9,037 bases of DNA from contig JAFVWD010000267.1 in assembly GCA_017501865.1 (NCBI GenBank), positions 1 to 9,037 of the forward strand, read 5' to 3'. The stretch is from Clostridia bacterium. Lineage in GTDB: Bacteria > Bacillota > Clostridia > Oscillospirales > Acutalibacteraceae. Under the pieces are notes generated by a model. That model did no database searches and was not told where the DNA came from. It worked only from the letters and a program-made list of their open reading frames with translations. Shown here piece after piece: positions 1-6,463 of the stretch. A program made the translations under genes and the position numbers. Numbering within the stretch: position 1 is the stretch's first letter; the number at the start of each line of letters is the position of its first letter.

Positions 1-567
1 GACTTCAACATCTTCCACCTCACCGTCAGGCTGAACACGTTTACTTGAAACTGCACCACCGTAGGTTATAACATCAGTATTAAGCTCACCCTTTTCATTT
101 CTCGACAAATCTACTCTGAAAAGCGTACCGCGTACCGCTAAAACAGCATTAGGTGTATTAATTATAAAATCCTCATCTACAGCGAGTGGTTTGGTAACCT
201 CACTTACAATAGAACCTCTTTCTATTCTTATTGCCGTTTTCCCGTTACCTAACTCTTCAAACACTGCCTTACTACCCGACTCAAGCTTTACATACTTGTC
301 ATCATCAAGCACCATTCTTATGTAGCTGTTACCTGAGGTAACTACAGAATACCCCTCCTCCAGGTGCATACCCGTATAAGCAGAATATTCCATATTATCG
401 TGAACTACACCTACCGTACCGGAAATTTCAATAACACGTATGGTTCTGTAGCCTTCACTTTTTTCACCCATTGCAAGAACTGTGGTCAAAGCAGTTACAA
501 CAAGTGCTGTAATTACAAATACAATTACAGAAATTTTCGCTTTTTTAGTTTTCAGCATTTCTTTCAT
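1..567 (-). CDS. FecR-domain protein, membrane-anchored or secreted (C-terminus off the left edge)
   Basis: The first 189 codons are visible and the frame is still open at base 1. The start at 567 has AAAGGAG at 576-582, 8 nt upstream. After a basic N-terminus (residues 1-11), residues 12-32 form one hydrophobic segment, a signal peptide or membrane anchor, so the rest should lie outside the membrane. Residues about 45-175 resemble the FecR domain: the family hallmark of buried beta strands ending in TPNAVLAVRGTLF (138-150) is clear. FecR domains occur in sigma/anti-sigma regulators and, in many bacteria, in stand-alone envelope proteins encoded beside CHASE2-type cyclases. It is the third gene of the minus-strand operon, 31 nt after the isomerase gene. 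No anti-sigma cytoplasmic domain precedes the anchor, so a transmembrane iron-signalling role like that of E. coli FecR is unlikely; a periplasm- or wall-side ligand or partner protein is the better inference. Further C-terminal domains cannot be seen. Confidence 0.85.
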   Translation of the reverse strand, partial: MKEMLKTKKAKISVIVFVITALVVTALTTVLAMGEKSEGYRTIRVIEISGTVGVVHDNMEYSAYTGMHLEEGYSVVTSGNSYIRMVLDDDKYVKLESGSKAVFEELGNGKTAIRIERGSIVSEVTKPLAVDEDFIINTPNAVLAVRGTLFRVDLSRNEKGELNTDVITYGGAVSSKRVQPDGEVEDVEV

Positions 568-598
568 TCACAGTTCTCCTTTCGTTAAATATGGGTAA

Positions 599-1375
599 TC
601 ACTTCAAAAAGCCATCCTTTTCAAGCTGTTGCAACGATTTAAGCTTATTTTCAAAGGATGATGTTTCTATTAATACTGTTGCATTGCTGAAATATTTATC
701 GTAGCAATCATAAAACATTTTTCGCTCAATCTTACCATCACCCCAAGCAAGATGAAGATCGCTTTTCAAATCGTTATCATTTATATGAATATGTCTTACA
801 TATTTGCCTGTTTCTTTCGCCCAGACTTCTGCTTTTACGCCTGAAACAGATGCGTGAGCCCAATCAAGACAGAGACCGAAATTTTCGTACTCACTTAATT
901 TTTTCGCTAATCCCGCAATGATATCCGGCGAAATATCAAACATATTTTCAAGATAAACTGAAATATCGCCGTTCTCCTTTAAAACACTCTGCCATATTTC
1001 AGTATTTTGTTTTATCCAATTATCAATATAATCTGAAGAGTTTAAAAAGGGATTGTAGTTTGTATGAAACACAACCGCCCCGGCACCTACTTCACGTGCT
1101 GCGTCAATACTCTGATTTATACGAAGCAACGAAATCTCTCTAATTTTCGAGTCGACACTAAATGGTATAACATCGAAAAATGCACCATGCAAAGTTGTGT
1201 ATGACGGCAAGTCTTGTTTTTTGTACTCGGTAATTATTTCTTTAACCCGTGCTTTATTATCAAGAACATCCGGCATATAAAAGTCATTATACTCGAAACC
1301 AAGATTATATTTTTTCTGAAGCGACATTGTCCCCTCTACGTCCTTAATATCCGGAATAATGAGTATTTTGTTCAT
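599..1375 (-). CDS. Sugar phosphate isomerase/epimerase-like TIM-barrel protein
   Basis: This 258-residue protein belongs to the xylose isomerase-like TIM-barrel superfamily (AP_endonuc_2 fold). These enzymes use divalent metals for sugar isomerisation or epimerisation or, in endonuclease IV, for DNA cleavage. Visible metal-ligand candidates in the expected order are His63 (TLHGAF), His104 (VVFHTN), Glu143 (YLEN), Asp171 and His174 (LDWAH), His197 (HIHIND), Asp206 and His208 (DLHLAWGDG) and Glu237 (LIETS). That is the complete nine-ligand pattern of the endonuclease IV branch, although overall length and context suit a small sugar enzyme better. No signal peptide, so cytoplasmic. GGAGGG at 1386-1391 lies inside the end of the cyclase gene, 10 nt before the ATG; only 3 nt separate the two genes, so they are co-transcribed and probably translationally coupled. 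The substrate cannot be read from sequence. Its position between a cyclase and a FecR protein is unusual. Confidence 0.85.
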   Translation of the reverse strand: MNKILIIPDIKDVEGTMSLQKKYNLGFEYNDFYMPDVLDNKARVKEIITEYKKQDLPSYTTLHGAFFDVIPFSVDSKIREISLLRINQSIDAAREVGAGAVVFHTNYNPFLNSSDYIDNWIKQNTEIWQSVLKENGDISVYLENMFDISPDIIAGLAKKLSEYENFGLCLDWAHASVSGVKAEVWAKETGKYVRHIHINDNDLKSDLHLAWGDGKIERKMFYDCYDKYFSNATVLIETSSFENKLKSLQQLEKDGFLK

Positions 1376-1378
1376 AAA

Positions 1379-3190
1379 TTACACACCCTCCGGACTTGTA
1401 TACCCGTTAACACCTGTAACGGTATAAACAAATATGCCGTTAGATTTGCCCTTAAGAGGTATTTCGCCAATATCTTCAACTGTAATTCTGTCGCCTAATG
1501 CTTCATAAACTGCCTGACTTATGTAAACATTTCCTCTTGGAGCATTAGATTCAAGTCGTGCTGCAGTATTTACTGTGTCACCAATTGCTGTATAGTCCAT
1601 TCTGAACTCACATCCTATATTACCGACAACCGCAGGTCCGCAATTGACTCCGACACCAAAGCCTACATGCTTGCCGTAACGCTCTACAAATTCGCTTTCA
1701 ATCTTATTGCCGCCCTGAACAATATCCCAAGCGGTAAGAACTGCTTTATAAATATAGTCATCTGTATCAAACGGTGCGTTGAACACCGCCATAGTTGCAT
1801 CCCCGACAAATTTATCAAGGGTACCGCCGTGACGGAAAATACAACGTGTTGTAAGCTCAAGATAACCGTTAAGAATATCAACAACCTGTTCAGGCTCAAG
1901 ACTTTCAGAAAGAGTTGTAAATCCACGTATATCCACAAACAGAACTGCAATGTTTCTGTTTTCGCCGCCAAGCTTCAACTCATATGTACCGTCCTTGGCA
2001 ATTTCTGTAACAACCTGAGGTGCTACGTACTTACTGAATGCCTTTTCAATACTTCTTTTAGCCATTCTTGCTTCATAGTAGTGAACCGCAACGTAAATAA
2101 TTGCTATAACAATTGCTAAAACGGGTACAGAAAGAACATTCATTGTATACCCCTGATTGAACAGCACAAAACCTGCAAGAAGCTTAAGTATAGCTGTAGC
2201 AAGACAAACCGCTATTGTCTCTGCCACACTTAATTTCCAGCAAACAAATGTTATAAGAGCAATTATAAATGCGCTTATTAAACCATCAATTGTTTTATTT
2301 ATATTTTCGAGAGTTCTGCCCTCCATTATAGCTTCAATAACATTTGCGTGAATTTCAACTCCATACATCTGGGAGCTTCTGTCAACAGGGACAAAATAAG
2401 CATCCATCATACCTGCAGCATAAGCACCGACAAGAACTATGCAATCATCAAAAGCATTTGCAGGAATATTCCCCTCTAAAACATCAACAAGAGAAACATT
2501 CTCGTAATCACCGGGATTTCCGCTATAACGAAAGCTCATGGCCATACTGTCTGTCGGGTAAGAAATTTCCTTACCCTGAGACTTCATAAATTCTTCATAA
2601 ACCACAGCACTGAAGCTTTTTGTGGTTACATTTTTATCTTCGTTAAAACGCAAAAAACTACTTCTTATAAAGCTGTCGTCGTTATCCATAAGAGCATTAA
2701 CGAAACCGACATTTACAACATTTCTTAATTCTTTATACGGCAAAACCTTATCCTTAACGGTCATTGAGTTTTCTACGAGTCCGCCGCTTTTATCCTCTTG
2801 TAGCTCCTTAGAAAAGGCATAGCTGAAGCCACAAACAACATTCCCGTATTTTTTACAGGCTTCTGCAAATTCCTTATCAGTCTTTTTATCCTTATCACTT
2901 GCAAGAAGAATATCGAACCCGATTACCGCAGGGCGCACCTCTTCAGACACACAAAGAGTATTTAAAAGTTTTGTATAAACAGAACGGTCCCAGGTAGAAA
3001 TATCGCCTAATTTATTCATTGTTTTATCATCAATTTTTATTATCCTTATCTGCCCCATAGTGTCAGAGTGATGATGATACAAGACATCTTCTGCCGTTTT
3101 ATCTGCTACACTTAAAAGATTTAAATATACCGCTAAAAAGGCAATAACACCCGCTAAAATAGAGGCTGAAATTCTTTTTATAAGTTTCAT
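1379..3190 (-). CDS. CHASE2-domain class III (IIIb-type) adenylate cyclase, membrane-bound
   Basis: A 603-residue receptor cyclase predicted to make cAMP from ATP. Layout: membrane segment about 8-26, extracytoplasmic CHASE2 sensor about 30-295, three membrane helices about 302-318, 322-345 and 350-372, a linker (FSKYVAPQVV, 385-394), and a cytoplasmic cyclase domain about 410-590. The catalytic set is complete. Metal aspartates are Asp420 (VDIRGFT) and Asp464 (DKFVGD), Lys460 is the purine-selecting lysine, and Asn541 and Arg545 (NTAARLE) are the transition-state pair. The partner purine-selecting position, seven before Asn541, is Thr534 rather than Asp, the hallmark of class IIIb enzymes such as cyanobacterial CyaC, which respond to bicarbonate/CO2. 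The CHASE2 signal is unknown. The start has only a weak GGTGG at 3197-3201, 6 nt away, but the promoter sits properly upstream. It is the first gene of an operon with the isomerase and FecR genes. ATP rather than GTP use is inferred from Lys/Thr. Confidence 0.9.
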   Translation of the reverse strand: MKLIKRISASILAGVIAFLAVYLNLLSVADKTAEDVLYHHHSDTMGQIRIIKIDDKTMNKLGDISTWDRSVYTKLLNTLCVSEEVRPAVIGFDILLASDKDKKTDKEFAEACKKYGNVVCGFSYAFSKELQEDKSGGLVENSMTVKDKVLPYKELRNVVNVGFVNALMDNDDSFIRSSFLRFNEDKNVTTKSFSAVVYEEFMKSQGKEISYPTDSMAMSFRYSGNPGDYENVSLVDVLEGNIPANAFDDCIVLVGAYAAGMMDAYFVPVDRSSQMYGVEIHANVIEAIMEGRTLENINKTIDGLISAFIIALITFVCWKLSVAETIAVCLATAILKLLAGFVLFNQGYTMNVLSVPVLAIVIAIIYVAVHYYEARMAKRSIEKAFSKYVAPQVVTEIAKDGTYELKLGGENRNIAVLFVDIRGFTTLSESLEPEQVVDILNGYLELTTRCIFRHGGTLDKFVGDATMAVFNAPFDTDDYIYKAVLTAWDIVQGGNKIESEFVERYGKHVGFGVGVNCGPAVVGNIGCEFRMDYTAIGDTVNTAARLESNAPRGNVYISQAVYEALGDRITVEDIGEIPLKGKSNGIFVYTVTGVNGYTSPEGV

Positions 3191-3218
3191 ACAAAACCAC
3201 CAATTTTAAAAAATAATC

Positions 3219-3272
3219 ACACATTTTAAATATACCATATAATACATAAAAAATCAATATTTTACAATGTGT
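3219..3272. repeat. Inverted repeat flanking the cyclase promoter (candidate operator)
   Basis: Arms 3219-3230 (ACACATTTTAAA) and 3261-3272 (TTTACAATGTGT) are complementary at 11 of 12 positions, separated by 30 nt. The left arm overlaps the -10 box and probable start point; the right arm lies just upstream of the -35 box. This is a usual arrangement for a repressor or looping dimer, but the DNA is very AT-rich and chance similarity is possible. No regulator family could be assigned. Confidence 0.35.
3229..3257 (-). promoter_or_regulatory. Sigma-A-type promoter of the cyclase operon
   Basis: Read on the minus strand, -35 TTGATT (3252-3257) is separated by exactly 17 nt from -10 TATATT (3229-3234), which is preceded by TGG, giving an extended -10 (TGn). 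The predicted transcript starts near 3222 and leaves a leader of about 30 nt before the ATG at 3190, too short for a riboswitch. Confidence 0.7.
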
Positions 3273-3312
3273 TTTTTGTTGATTTTCCACTTAAAACTTA
3301 CACACTTGATAC

Positions 3313-3341
3313 TTGCAACTTTAAAGACACTGTGCTATACT
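3313..3341 (+). promoter_or_regulatory. Sigma-A-type promoter of ktrBA
   Basis: -35 TTGCAA (3313-3318), a 17-nt spacer, and -10 TATACT (3336-3341) preceded by TGC, an extended -10. Transcription would start near 3348, leaving a leader of about 30 nt before ktrB. The promoter is divergent from that of the cyclase operon, with the two -35 boxes 55 nt apart. Confidence 0.75.
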
Positions 3342-3378
3342 AACATAAAAATTTATTTCGTGTTGGAGTATTTATAAA

Positions 3379-4722
3379 ATGCTTGAAAAACTTCGTGAGA
3401 AATTCACTTATACTCAGACAATTGTACTCAGCTTCGTTCTTATTATTTTAATAGGTTCACTTTTATTATCTTTGCCAATTGCCACTGCAAATGGTCAGCC
3501 TACACCTATTTTAAATGCGATGTTTACTGCAACAAGTGCAACTTGTGTAACAGGTTTGGTTATTTACGATACATTTACACATTGGTCGACATTCGGTCAC
3601 ATTGTAATCCTTTGCCTTATACAAATAGGTGGGTTGGGATTTATGTCTCTTGTTACAATGATTTCCGTATTCCGCGGAAAACGTATTGGTATATATGAAC
3701 GAAGACTATTAATGCAATCCGAAGGTAATCTTAGACTTAGTGGTGTGGTAAAACTTTTAAAAAGAATCATAATCGGAACATTTTCGTTCGAGCTAATCGG
3801 AGCTGTTCTGCTATCTTTCAGATTTTGCCAAGAGTTCGGATTTTCTCGAGGGATTTTTTTCTCAGTTTTCCATTCCATTTCTGCTTTTTGTAATGCAGGT
3901 TTCGATTTAATGGGAGTAGAGTCACCTTTTTCCTCGCTTACAAATTTCCACAATGACCCCTTAGTATGTATTACTCTTATGTTTTTAATAGTAATAGGAG
4001 GATTAGGGTTCCTTGTCTGGAACGACATATTAAATTTCAAATTCGATTTCAAAAAATACTCTTTACATTCGAAAATAGTTTTTGCAACCACTTTCATAAT
4101 TTCTGTTGCTTCAATTTTACTTTTTCTTATTTTTGAAGACAAAAACCTTTTGAACGGTCTTTCCATTGATGAAAAATTACTAAAAGCTGCTTTCCTTTCT
4201 ATATCCCCAAGAACAGCAGGATTTAATACTTTGGATTTAACTCAACTTTCATCTGGTAGTGAAATTTTAACAATTATTCTTATGTTCATAGGTGGTAGTC
4301 CAGGTTCAACTGCAGGCGGTATAAAAATAACTACAGTTGCTGTATTATTCATTTTCACCCTTGCAACTGCAAGACACAATACTCACCCTGAAATCTTCAA
4401 ACGCTCTATCCCAATAGACACATTGAAACAAGCTTCGTCTATATTCTTTTTATATATATCTGCAGTTATTGTTTCGACCGCTCTTATTGCTACTTTTGAA
4501 AATTCGGATATTTCAAATATTCTTTTTGAAGCTGTATCAGCAATTGGCACAGTGGGATTATCTAAAGGTCTAACCCCAACTTTATCAGGAATTTCAAAAC
4601 TCGTACTGATGATGTTGATGTTTGGTGGCCGAGTTGGTGGACTCTCATTATTTCTTTCTTTAGCAGAAAAGAAAGTTAATGCACCGGTTGACAGACCAAA
4701 AGAAAATGTTATTGTAGGTTAA
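3379..4722 (+). CDS. ktrB: Ktr/Trk-type potassium uptake channel subunit
   Basis: Membrane subunit of a Ktr/Trk potassium uptake system: it forms the ion pathway and is opened by its cytoplasmic RCK partner. At 447 residues it has the usual KtrB length and is short relative to proteobacterial TrkH. The four pore loops of the superfamily are visible through their filter glycines: CVTGL (56-60), CNAGF (171-175), RTAGF (278-282) and GTVGL (390-394). The conserved gating-loop segment GGSPGSTAGG (305-314) sits in the broken helix of the third repeat, and about eight hydrophobic helices fill the rest. The start is supported by TTGGAG at 3363-3368, 10 nt upstream, and by a promoter just before it. 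ktrA follows after 27 nt, so the pair forms a ktrB-ktrA operon. Nothing looks degraded. K+ rather than Na+ selectivity is inferred from the filter glycines and the family. Confidence 0.95.
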   Translation: MLEKLREKFTYTQTIVLSFVLIILIGSLLLSLPIATANGQPTPILNAMFTATSATCVTGLVIYDTFTHWSTFGHIVILCLIQIGGLGFMSLVTMISVFRGKRIGIYERRLLMQSEGNLRLSGVVKLLKRIIIGTFSFELIGAVLLSFRFCQEFGFSRGIFFSVFHSISAFCNAGFDLMGVESPFSSLTNFHNDPLVCITLMFLIVIGGLGFLVWNDILNFKFDFKKYSLHSKIVFATTFIISVASILLFLIFEDKNLLNGLSIDEKLLKAAFLSISPRTAGFNTLDLTQLSSGSEILTIILMFIGGSPGSTAGGIKITTVAVLFIFTLATARHNTHPEIFKRSIPIDTLKQASSIFFLYISAVIVSTALIATFENSDISNILFEAVSAIGTVGLSKGLTPTLSGISKLVLMMLMFGGRVGGLSLFLSLAEKKVNAPVDRPKENVIVG

Positions 4723-4749
4723 AATTTATTTTATACAGGAGAAATAGTT

Positions 4750-5400
4750 ATGCAATCAATACTCGTAATAGGTGTAGGACGATTCGGAAAACACCTTGCA
4801 AAACAAATGCTTGACTTAGGTAACGACGTTGTTATCGTAGATAAAGATGAAGAAAAGGTAGAAGCACTCAACAGTATTTTCCCCGACTCATTTATTGGTG
4901 ACTGTAAAAATGAAGGCGTTCTTCGTTCATTGGGTATAAATAACTTTGATATTTGCTTCGTTTGTATTGGCAGAGATTTTCAGGCTTCTTTGGAAATCAC
5001 ATCTTTGCTTAAAGAGTTAGGCGCTAAAAAGGTTGTTTCTGTTGCAAAGCGTGACAGACAGGCAAATCTTTTAAAGAAAATCGGTGCAGATGACACAATT
5101 TACCCTGAAAGAGAAATAGCAGAAAAAATCGGTATTAAATATAACGCAAAAAACATTTTTGATTTAATTCAGATTACTGATGAATATGCAATTTATGAAA
5201 TTCCTGTTTTAGTAAGTTGGATTGGCAAAACCATTCAGGAAGTTGATGTCCGTAAAAATTACAAAGTCAATATTATCGTTATTAAAAATGGCGGCAGAGT
5301 AACAGGCGCTCCCGGTGCTAACTACAAATTCGTTGAGAATGACCACATAATGATTTTAGGTACTCAACACGATGTTTTCAAATTAGCAAATAAGACATAA
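4750..5400 (+). CDS. ktrA: Ktr/Trk potassium uptake regulatory subunit (RCK protein)
   Basis: Cytoplasmic gating ring subunit that binds nucleotides and controls KtrB. Its 216 residues match KtrA length (one RCK unit, half of a TrkA). The N-terminal Rossmann part (1-130) has GVGRFG (8-13) and the acidic end of strand 2 at Asp31 (VIVDKDEEKVEAL). Glu120 in YPE matches a conserved nucleotide/cation-site glutamate in Bacillus KtrA. The C-terminal RCK_C part is about 137-216. It contains VRKNYKVNIIVI (167-178) and a downstream Pro188; in Staphylococcus KtrA the equivalent R...N and P positions line the c-di-AMP pocket, so inhibition by c-di-AMP is plausible but inferred. AGGAG at 4737-4741 lies 8 nt before the ATG. 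The gene is second in the operon and followed within 2 nt by a strong terminator. Confidence 0.95.
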   Translation: MQSILVIGVGRFGKHLAKQMLDLGNDVVIVDKDEEKVEALNSIFPDSFIGDCKNEGVLRSLGINNFDICFVCIGRDFQASLEITSLLKELGAKKVVSVAKRDRQANLLKKIGADDTIYPEREIAEKIGIKYNAKNIFDLIQITDEYAIYEIPVLVSWIGKTIQEVDVRKNYKVNIIVIKNGGRVTGAPGANYKFVENDHIMILGTQHDVFKLANKT

Positions 5401-5401
5401 T

Positions 5402-5442
5402 AAAAAGCCATCAGCAAATCAATGATTTGTTGATGGCTTTTT
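5402..5442. terminator. Bidirectional intrinsic terminator between ktrA and the DMT transporter gene
   Basis: Arms 5402-5420 and 5424-5442 form a 19-bp stem with one G-U wobble (5414/5430) and a 3-nt loop (5421-5423). A-rich and T-rich ends supply a U-run in both directions, so it can end ktrBA transcripts and transcripts of the convergent transporter gene. The right part overlaps the last codons and stop of that gene (stop at 5419-5421). Confidence 0.9.
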
Positions 5443-6360
5443 AAATTTTATATTATCTATAGGTAGTTGTGCCAATATTATTGCGATAAATACTAATATA
5501 CAACCAAAAATTTCGTTACCTGTAAGTCTTTCACCAAATACTGCACCTGAAAGTGCTGCAAATACAGATTCAAGACTCATTAAAAGGCTTGCTACCGTCG
5601 GACTCAAATTTTTCTGAGAAACAATTTGCAGGGTGTAGGCAACACCGGAAGATAAAACCCCTGCATAAAAAATTGAAATAAATGCAGCTTTAATTAAGCT
5701 GAAATCAATTGTTTCAAAAATCAACGCACTGATAAGCGATAACACTCCGACAACAAAGAACTGAACTAATGAAAGACGTACGCCGTCCACTTTTTTTACA
5801 AAGAAGTCAATTATTATAATGTGCACACCAAAACAAACTGCGCAAAGTATAAGCATAAAATCGCCGAAATTCAATGCACTCGTTTCACTGACACACAAAA
5901 AATACATTCCGACAACACCGAGTGCTATACACACCCACATAAACGGCTTAACCTTTCTTTTTAAGAAAAGTCCCAAAATCGGAACCGCCAATATATAAAG
6001 AGTTGTTAAAAAACCCGACTTGCCTACTCCTGATGAAATAATTCCTACCTGCTGTAATGAAGATGCGGCAAACAAAACAACACCGCAAAAAGTACCGCCT
6101 AATATTAAATCTTTTGAAAAAAATGTTTTGTATTCGTTATGCTCACCCGTTCCTGATTTTTGCCCGTTTTTATAAATTATAAACGAAACAGGGATAAGTG
6201 CTAAAACACCTAAAAAAGAACGTGATGCCAGAAATGTAAATTGTCCTAAAATGTCAAGTGCCTCACTTTGAGCTACAAATGCACTACCCCATATAAAAGC
6301 AGCGAGTGTCAGAAGAAGTGACGCAACAATTTGTTTTTTGCGTTCTTGATTTAATGCCAT
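5419..6360 (-). CDS. DMT-superfamily (EamA) transporter
   Basis: A 313-residue inner-membrane permease of the drug/metabolite transporter superfamily, with two EamA repeats and about ten hydrophobic helices. The first helix carries WGSAFVAQ (24-31), as in many EamA proteins. The second repeat ends with the typical stretch around Gly238-Tyr241 (GVAY), SPTVASLLMSLESVFAAL, and the GERLT loop before the last helix. Family members export or import amino acids, metabolites or drugs; the substrate cannot be predicted. The start at 6360 is chosen because GGAG (6368-6371) lies 7 nt upstream and the promoter lies just beyond. A longer frame from TTG at 6420 would begin inside the -35 box, has no ribosome site and adds a non-conserved leader. 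It is a single-gene unit; its last seven codons form one arm of the shared terminator. Confidence 0.9.
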   Translation of the reverse strand: MALNQERKKQIVASLLLTLAAFIWGSAFVAQSEALDILGQFTFLASRSFLGVLALIPVSFIIYKNGQKSGTGEHNEYKTFFSKDLILGGTFCGVVLFAASSLQQVGIISSGVGKSGFLTTLYILAVPILGLFLKRKVKPFMWVCIALGVVGMYFLCVSETSALNFGDFMLILCAVCFGVHIIIIDFFVKKVDGVRLSLVQFFVVGVLSLISALIFETIDFSLIKAAFISIFYAGVLSSGVAYTLQIVSQKNLSPTVASLLMSLESVFAALSGAVFGERLTGNEIFGCILVFIAIILAQLPIDNIKFKKPSTNH

Positions 6361-6367
6361 AAATAAT

Positions 6368-6371
6368 CTCC
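6368..6371 (-). promoter_or_regulatory. Ribosome binding site that fixes the DMT transporter start
   Basis: GGAG on the minus strand, preceded by TT, 7 nt before the ATG at 6358-6360. No comparable site precedes the in-frame TTG at 6418-6420, so the shorter protein is the real one. Confidence 0.75.
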
Positions 6372-6391
6372 AATAACTGTTAATGGCAAAC

Positions 6392-6420
6392 ATTTTAACA
6401 TAAACCGAAAGCATATTCAA
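6392..6420 (-). promoter_or_regulatory. Promoter of the DMT transporter gene
   Basis: Minus-strand -35 TTGAAT (6415-6420), 17-nt spacer, -10 TAAAAT (6392-6397) with an upstream TGT (extended -10). Predicted start of transcription near 6385, leader about 25 nt. It lies directly after the mcsB terminator, so the transporter is its own transcription unit. Confidence 0.7.
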
Positions 6421-6421
6421 T

Positions 6422-6455
6422 AAAAAAGACTACCGAAAAAAGCTTTTCGGCAGTC
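6422..6455 (-). terminator. Intrinsic terminator of mcsAB
   Basis: On the minus strand the arms 6444-6455 and 6428-6439 pair over 12 bp with one G-U wobble and a 4-nt loop (6440-6443), followed by six T (6427-6422). It begins 8 nt after the mcsB stop codon and separates mcsB from the downstream transporter gene. Confidence 0.85.
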
Positions 6456-6463
6456 GTTATTTT

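Noticed and set aside
364..588. 74-codon plus-strand frame at the left edge
   Set aside because: Antisense to the FecR-domain gene, whose TPNAVLAVRGT hallmark and ribosome site make the minus strand the coding one.
1667..2119. Open frame on the plus strand opposite the cyclase domain
   Set aside because: It lies entirely antisense to well-conserved catalytic motifs, has no ribosome site, and its Cys/Asn-rich composition is that of a shadow frame.
3210..3228. Crp-like site (TGTGA half) near the cyclase start
   Set aside because: Only one half-site matches the minus strand, with no TCACA partner at the right spacing; kept only as a remark on the inverted repeat.
3099..3290. 63-codon minus-strand frame overlapping the cyclase start
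   Set aside because: It spans the cyclase promoter and part of its first codons in another frame, with no ribosome site.
3342..3378. Possible c-di-AMP (ydaO-type) riboswitch before ktrB, common for K+ transport genes in Firmicutes
   Set aside because: The promoter leaves only about 30 nt of leader, too short for this riboswitch.
3597..4166. 189-codon minus-strand frame within ktrB
   Set aside because: Antisense to pore-loop sequence with clear family conservation; no ribosome site or promoter.
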